From Fimenecus sp045655645 (GTDB taxonomy: Bacteria; Bacillota; Clostridia; Oscillospirales; Acutalibacteraceae): a stretch of DNA of 26,587 nt. The position numbers were made by a program, and so were the translations under genes. The stretch is taken from positions 1 to 26,587 of the forward strand of contig JAZOPS010000008.1 in assembly GCA_045655645.1 (NCBI GenBank), read 5' to 3'. The notes below the pieces were generated by a model. The model was not told the origin of the DNA. It did not search any database and saw nothing but the letters and a program-made list of their open reading frames with translations. Positions 22,646 to 26,587 of the stretch are shown here, piece by piece (the stretch's first letter is position 1; every line of letters begins with the position of its first letter).

Positions 22646-24166
22646 TTATTCGTCCTCCTGTGAGAAGAATATAATATCGTCTTTAATCATGCTGATTTCA
22701 ATATGAAGTCGTTTAATCTTTCTTGCTCGCTTGCTTCTTTCGTGCAAACCGAGAATCTGGATAGTAATGAGTGGTGCCATTGCAATCAACGCTACAATAC
22801 CGAATGCATCAGTCATCACATTACCACCGATTGCTTCACAGGCACCCATTGCAAATGGAAGCATAAATGTTGATGTCATTGGTCCACTTGCAACTCCACC
22901 TGAGTCAAACGCGATACCTGTATAGATATGTGGCACAAAAAAGCTGATAATCAATGATATTAAATATCCTACAATTAAAAATGGAATTATCGGTATTCCT
23001 ATAAGAACTCTCAACATTGAAATACCAACCGAAACTGAAACACCAATTGAGAGTGCAATAGCAACGGATTTTTGTGAAATTGCACCCTTTGTGATTTCGC
23101 TAACCTGTCTTTTAAGAGAATGAACCGCAGGCTCGGCAGAAACCACAAAATATCCCATAAGCATACCTATTGGAACAAGCAAAATGTTCCAGTCGCTTTC
23201 TGCGATTTTTGCCCCGATAAGACGACCTGCAGGCATAAATCCAACATTTGCACCTGTTAAAAAGAGAACAAGACCGATATATGTATATACAAAACCAACA
23301 GACATTCTGAAAATATTATGAATAGTATATCTTCTTGTAATCACTTGAAAAATAACAAAAAGTAACACTAACGGAACAAATGCTATTGCAACTTCTTTTG
23401 CATAAATTGGCAAAGCGTGAGTGAACTGTTTAAATGCTTCAGTTGTTGTGAGAACATCAGCAATTTCATAAATTGTTGTGGTAGCTTTTGGTTTGAAAAA
23501 AATACTTAATAAAAGCACAGACAAAATAGGTCCTATACTACATAAAGCAACGAGACCGAAACTGTGTTCACCCGTAAGTTTGCCTTTTTTACTTGATGCA
23601 AGACCTGCACCCAAAGCCATTATAAATGGAACAGTAATTGGTCCTGTTGTAACACCACCTGAGTCAAAAGCTGTAGGAATAAACTCGTCGGGTGCAAGGA
23701 AAGATAACCCGATAATTAAAATATAGAATATCCAAAGAAGTCTTCTTAATGGAATATCTTTTCTATTTCTGATAAGAGTAATACTTAGAAAGATACCGAC
23801 ACCAACACCAACACAATTAATTAACATTGAGTTAGGGATTGTCGGAACTTGTTCGGCAAGTACTTGTAAATCTGGTTCAGAAACCGTAATCAAAAATCCA
23901 AGAACAAAACAGATTGCAAGTGGAATAATAATTTTGGTTCTTTTATTAAGTGATTTACCAATACCATCACCTAATGGTTCCATTGACATTCCCGAACCAA
24001 CTGTAAAGAAACTCATTCCCAAAATCAACATAATTGTTCCAAACAAGAACAACACAAGAACACCTGTGGCAAGGGACACGCAGGTGACAGAAAGAACTAA
24101 AACTATAATCGCAATTGGTAAAACCGAAACAAGCGACTCTTTGATTGATGCGAAAATATGCGCCAT
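22646..24166 (-). CDS. DUF1538 membrane protein with two homologous halves, probable transporter
   Basis: A 506-residue integral membrane protein with about 12 or more hydrophobic helices. It consists of two related halves. Each has a glycine-rich helix ending in a Glu-Pro pair (VSEPDL near 95-100, VSAEPAV near 342-348). About 75 residues later each has the signature FDSGGV followed by TTGP or ASGP (167-175 and 420-428). Both signatures precede a GLVALxxxGP- or GIVALIAMAP-like helix. Paired conserved motifs in two repeats are typical of transporters, but the substrate is unknown. I chose the ATG at 24166 because GGGAG is well placed before it; the upstream ATG at 24181 has no ribosome site. 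It has its own strong promoter and leads directly into the PII-like gene. Confidence 0.82.
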   Translation of the reverse strand: MAHIFASIKESLVSVLPIAIIVLVLSVTCVSLATGVLVLFLFGTIMLILGMSFFTVGSGMSMEPLGDGIGKSLNKRTKIIIPLAICFVLGFLITVSEPDLQVLAEQVPTIPNSMLINCVGVGVGIFLSITLIRNRKDIPLRRLLWIFYILIIGLSFLAPDEFIPTAFDSGGVTTGPITVPFIMALGAGLASSKKGKLTGEHSFGLVALCSIGPILSVLLLSIFFKPKATTTIYEIADVLTTTEAFKQFTHALPIYAKEVAIAFVPLVLLFVIFQVITRRYTIHNIFRMSVGFVYTYIGLVLFLTGANVGFMPAGRLIGAKIAESDWNILLVPIGMLMGYFVVSAEPAVHSLKRQVSEITKGAISQKSVAIALSIGVSVSVGISMLRVLIGIPIIPFLIVGYLISLIISFFVPHIYTGIAFDSGGVASGPMTSTFMLPFAMGACEAIGGNVMTDAFGIVALIAMAPLITIQILGLHERSKRARKIKRLHIEISMIKDDIIFFSQEDE

Positions 24167-24231
24167 TAGCAATACTCCCATAATATGTTTGCAAATTGAA
24201 ATAATTCAACTTTATTTAATCTATATATTAA

Positions 24232-24260
24232 ATTATATCATATTTATTCAGTCTAATCAA
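24232..24260 (-). promoter_or_regulatory. Predicted sigma-A promoter of the DUF1538-PII operon
   Basis: On the minus strand, TTGATT (24255-24260), 17 bases, then a perfect TATAAT (24232-24237) preceded by TGA, an extended -10. The start codon is about 65 bases downstream. Confidence 0.8.
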
Positions 24261-24276
24261 ATAATTATTTGTTAAT

Positions 24277-24312
24277 AAAAAAACTGTCAGTCATGTTTAT
24301 AACCGACAGTTT
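24277..24312 (-). terminator. Intrinsic terminator of the ROK kinase/Asp-box operon
   Basis: On the minus strand, a 14-pair stem (24299-24312 with 24281-24294, two G-U pairs) with a four-base loop runs into seven Ts. It starts five bases after the stop codon of the Asp-box gene and lies just before the DUF1538 promoter. Confidence 0.92.
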
Positions 24313-24316
24313 CTTT

Positions 24317-25603
24317 TTATTTAATTAACTTTTCGACATCTCTAAGTTTTATGCGTTTTGAAATAATAAAGGTTTTTCGTTTTTGCTTGCCTTTATCTGT
24401 GTTATATTTGCCGTTTTCTTTTTCTTCGGTTGAGAAAACACCATAAGAAGATGTGACGATTGTGCCATCTTCAAGCACCACATTACCGCAATATCCTGTG
24501 TCCGCATTAGCTACAATTGACGGTGTCGTCTGTTGTGGTAGATATGTATGAGCAATTTTTATTCTATATTGACCCTCTGTACCATTTTTAAGGTCATCAT
24601 AAGTTCCTACCCAAGCAATCCAACCTTCAGAATACCATTTCTTTTCACCGCCAAGTTTTCGCATTTGCTTAACTCGTTTACGGTCACGCTCAATTGAACG
24701 GAATGTGATAAAAAGTCGTCCGTCATCAGTATATTCTGCTTTGTGGCGCTCGCCATTGAGTGCATAAGCTGCTTCAACAGGTTTTGACCAAGTTTCACCC
24801 TCATCATTTGAGAAAAAGAGAAGACTAGTACAAGTCTTTTTATTACAACGAGCAATTAAACAAAGTTCGTCACCTTTGCCACATTCTGAACGGATACATT
24901 CGACCTCGCAAACACCTGCATAAGTTTCTATATCACGATATTCAGCTAAATATGGTTCAGGTTTAGACCAAGTATAATCACCATTCTCGTCAAAAGTGAG
25001 AATAGTTTTATAATTTATAAATCTATGGTCATGGAAAATGCCCATCCATTTATCTACAAACTCACCATCTTCTTTAAGGCGAGTAAGTGATGCCATCGCA
25101 ACAATTGGGATTAAAGGCATTTCGCTGTCATTATCCCAAAATCTTTTAAATTCTGTCCAAGTTTTACCCTCATCAAGAGAAATTGAACTATTAAATCCCC
25201 CAGGAGTTGACATTCCGGGCCATTTTGAGTTTGCAGAAATTAAAATCAGTTTTTCGTCACCGTTTTTAAACTCTAAACGATAAACGGTTGGTGTTTCAAG
25301 GGATTTTTCCCAAGAAACTGGTGGGTTTTCGAGTGTCTTGTTATATGTTATTCCGTCGTCATCGCTAATTTTTGATAAAATCGCACCCTTACCATGTCCC
25401 TTGGGATAGAATGTAAGAATATCTCCATTTTTTAAAAGCACAGAATCAGGGTGACCAAGATATGCTGCACTATCATCAATTACCGAATATTCAAACAAAT
25501 ACCCCAGATTATCTGGGGTATTTTCTGGTTTGACACTTAAATCCACCATGGGAATATTGTAATATCCTGTTTTTTTAGGAAAAGGTCTTTTCTTAAACAA
25601 CAT
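24317..25603 (-). CDS. Asp-box (BNR) repeat protein, sialidase-superfamily, cytosolic
   Basis: A 428-residue beta-propeller-type protein. Asp-box repeats (S-x-D-x-G-x-T-W) are seen as SKISDDDGITY (77-87), SSISLDEGKTW (139-149) and FFSNDEGETW (263-272), with a weaker one near 203-213. An N-terminal segment, LGHPDSVLLKNGDILTFYP, resembles the opening strands of sialidase-like hydrolases. FRSIERD near 301-307 could supply a substrate-binding arginine, but the classical sialidase FRIP motif and arginine triad are not evident, so sialidase activity is uncertain. There is no signal peptide. It starts two bases after the ROK kinase stop, which suggests a shared sugar pathway. It carries a 25-base palindrome near its 5' end. 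Confidence 0.78.
   Translation of the reverse strand: MLFKKRPFPKKTGYYNIPMVDLSVKPENTPDNLGYLFEYSVIDDSAAYLGHPDSVLLKNGDILTFYPKGHGKGAILSKISDDDGITYNKTLENPPVSWEKSLETPTVYRLEFKNGDEKLILISANSKWPGMSTPGGFNSSISLDEGKTWTEFKRFWDNDSEMPLIPIVAMASLTRLKEDGEFVDKWMGIFHDHRFINYKTILTFDENGDYTWSKPEPYLAEYRDIETYAGVCEVECIRSECGKGDELCLIARCNKKTCTSLLFFSNDEGETWSKPVEAAYALNGERHKAEYTDDGRLFITFRSIERDRKRVKQMRKLGGEKKWYSEGWIAWVGTYDDLKNGTEGQYRIKIAHTYLPQQTTPSIVANADTGYCGNVVLEDGTIVTSSYGVFSTEEKENGKYNTDKGKQKRKTFIISKRIKLRDVEKLIK
25498..25522. repeat. Perfect 25-base palindrome inside the Asp-box gene
   Basis: Two 12-base arms, AATACCCCAGAT (25498-25509) and ATCTGGGGTATT (25511-25522), surround a single base. In the gene it covers codons 28-36 (NTPDNLGYL). 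As RNA it can only form a hairpin with a small opened loop; as DNA it could be a binding site. Confidence 0.85.
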
Positions 25604-25605
25604 AA

Positions 25606-26511
25606 TTATTTGTTCCAGTTCTTAAGACGCTCACTTGCAAGATAAGCAGCACCAAGCATACCTGCTTTGTTTCCAAGTTGTGCTTTTTCGATTTTTACAT
25701 GCTTATAGTTTGGTTCAAGCTGTGCATTAACCTTATGACGAATATGACCAAGAAGCAAATCTTCTGACATAATTCCACCACCAAGCACGATAAGTGATGG
25801 ATTGAAGATGTAGCAAAGGTTACGAAGTCCCAACGCGATTTCATCTTCCCATTTATCCATCTCATCAATAATAATAGGATTTTTAAGATTTTCTTCCTTA
25901 AAAATCTCTCTGCCATTCATCTTTTTACCCATACGGTCTGAAACTGATTTTGTAAACACACGACAAGCAGCATAAGCTTCATAACAACCAATTCTGCCAC
26001 AAGTACAAGGTCTGCCGTCTTTATGAGTTGCCATATGACCAAATTCACCTGCTGCAAACTTTGAGCCACGATAAACATCACCGTTGATATAAATACAACC
26101 GCCAACGCCTGTGCCGTAAGTAAGACAAAGGAAATCTTTTTGACCTTTTGCTGCGCCGAACTGTGCTTCACCGATTGCTGCACAGTTAACATCATTATCT
26201 ACTGCAACAGGAACATTGAATATTTTTTCAAATGTGCCACGAAGGTCTGAATGGTTATAATTAGGAATGTTGCCAACGCCGTCATGGATAACGCCATTTT
26301 CAAAATCAACCTGACCTGCAGTTGAAATGCCTATTGCGTCATACTGACCTTCATATTCTCTAAGCTTTGCTTCCATGGCATACATTACCATATTGTCAGT
26401 ATCTTCATATTCATTTGTTGGAAATTCTTCTGAGAAAAGAACTTCAAAATTTTCATCAACCATACCAAATTTAATGGCTGTTCCACCAACATCAAAAGTT
26501 ATAATTTTCAT
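25606..26511 (-). CDS. ROK family sugar kinase (glucokinase or N-acetylmannosamine kinase type)
   Basis: ROK kinases phosphorylate hexoses or amino sugars with ATP. The 301-residue protein shows the phosphate-binding start FDVGGTAIKFG (6-16), the second nucleotide motif GTGVGG (133-138) and catalytic Asp107 in VDNDVN. The substrate segment EFGHM has Glu156 and His159, and the ROK zinc site CTCGRIGC has Cys169, Cys171 and Cys176. No N-terminal helix-turn-helix is present, so it is an enzyme and not a repressor. I start at the ATG at 26511 because AAGGAG stands nine bases before it and the family begins there; an upstream ATG at 26541 would add ten unlikely residues. It precedes the Asp-box gene by two bases. 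If that gene acts on sialic acid the kinase may be NanK-like, but the substrate is not fixed by sequence. Confidence 0.93.
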   Translation of the reverse strand: MKIITFDVGGTAIKFGMVDENFEVLFSEEFPTNEYEDTDNMVMYAMEAKLREYEGQYDAIGISTAGQVDFENGVIHDGVGNIPNYNHSDLRGTFEKIFNVPVAVDNDVNCAAIGEAQFGAAKGQKDFLCLTYGTGVGGCIYINGDVYRGSKFAAGEFGHMATHKDGRPCTCGRIGCYEAYAACRVFTKSVSDRMGKKMNGREIFKEENLKNPIIIDEMDKWEDEIALGLRNLCYIFNPSLIVLGGGIMSEDLLLGHIRHKVNAQLEPNYKHVKIEKAQLGNKAGMLGAAYLASERLKNWNK

Positions 26512-26587
26512 AATTATCGTCTCCTTGTTACATGTTTGCATTTACAAGTTATATAGATAACCTAATTATATAGTATTTTTTTCTCTT

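Noticed and set aside
26512..26541. Ten-residue N-terminal extension of the ROK kinase
   Set aside because: No ribosome site precedes that ATG, the AAGGAG lies inside the extension, and the family begins with the MKIITFDVGG segment.

Overview
The window is an AT-rich stretch of a spore-forming, low-GC Gram-positive chromosome, most likely from the class Clostridia (perhaps an Oscillospiraceae/Ruminococcaceae-like gut lineage). The evidence is a tryptophan T-box leader, a complete gerA-type germinant-receptor operon, AGGAGG-type ribosome sites and sigma-A promoters with TTGACA/TATAAT elements. Family names come from motifs read by eye; the genus is a guess. I see no tRNA or rRNA gene, insertion sequence, phage gene or CRISPR array. 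Coding density is high and almost all genes are intact housekeeping or metabolic genes.

Layout. (1) 1-1332: 5' part of GTP-type PEP carboxykinase (pckG, minus), cut by the window edge, with a clear promoter. (2) 1495-5965, minus: a tight operon polA - fused arginine-phosphatase-like/RimI acetyltransferase - tsaD, with two bases between each stop and the next start. (3) 5966-7638, plus: promoter, Trp-specifier T-box and an orphan tryptophan synthase beta gene with its own terminator. (4) 7681-14683, minus: phosphoglucomutase, a 78-residue NifU-like Fe-S protein, a GH38 alpha-mannosidase and a membrane-anchored glycerophosphodiester phosphodiesterase, in that transcription order. A terminator-like hairpin follows, and then a FAD oxidoreductase with a C-terminal Rieske domain. 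The phosphoglucomutase promoter contains a perfect palindrome filling the spacer between its -35 and -10 boxes.

(5) 14892-17132, plus: a membrane dCache-like/GGDEF/EAL c-di-GMP protein with a degenerate GGDEF and an apparently intact EAL site. It converges, with a four-base overlap, on (6) 17129-20842, minus: gerAA-gerAB-gerAC. The gerAC product lacks the usual lipobox cysteine. (7) 20922-21973, plus: a DUF421 membrane protein and a DUF4363 partner, divergent from gerAA. The whole divergent region is one large imperfect palindrome that mirrors both ribosome-binding sites and both start codons. (8) 21977-24166, minus: a duplicated DUF1538 membrane protein followed directly by a PII-like protein. 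(9) 24317-26511, minus: an ROK sugar kinase followed by a cytosolic Asp-box (sialidase-fold) protein, closed by a strong terminator.

The best candidates for under-described biology are the DUF1538-PII transporter/sensor pair, the phosphatase-RimI fusion, the mirror-image gerAA/DUF421 leader, the palindrome inside the phosphoglucomutase promoter, and the hairpin that overlaps the Rieske-oxidoreductase ribosome site.
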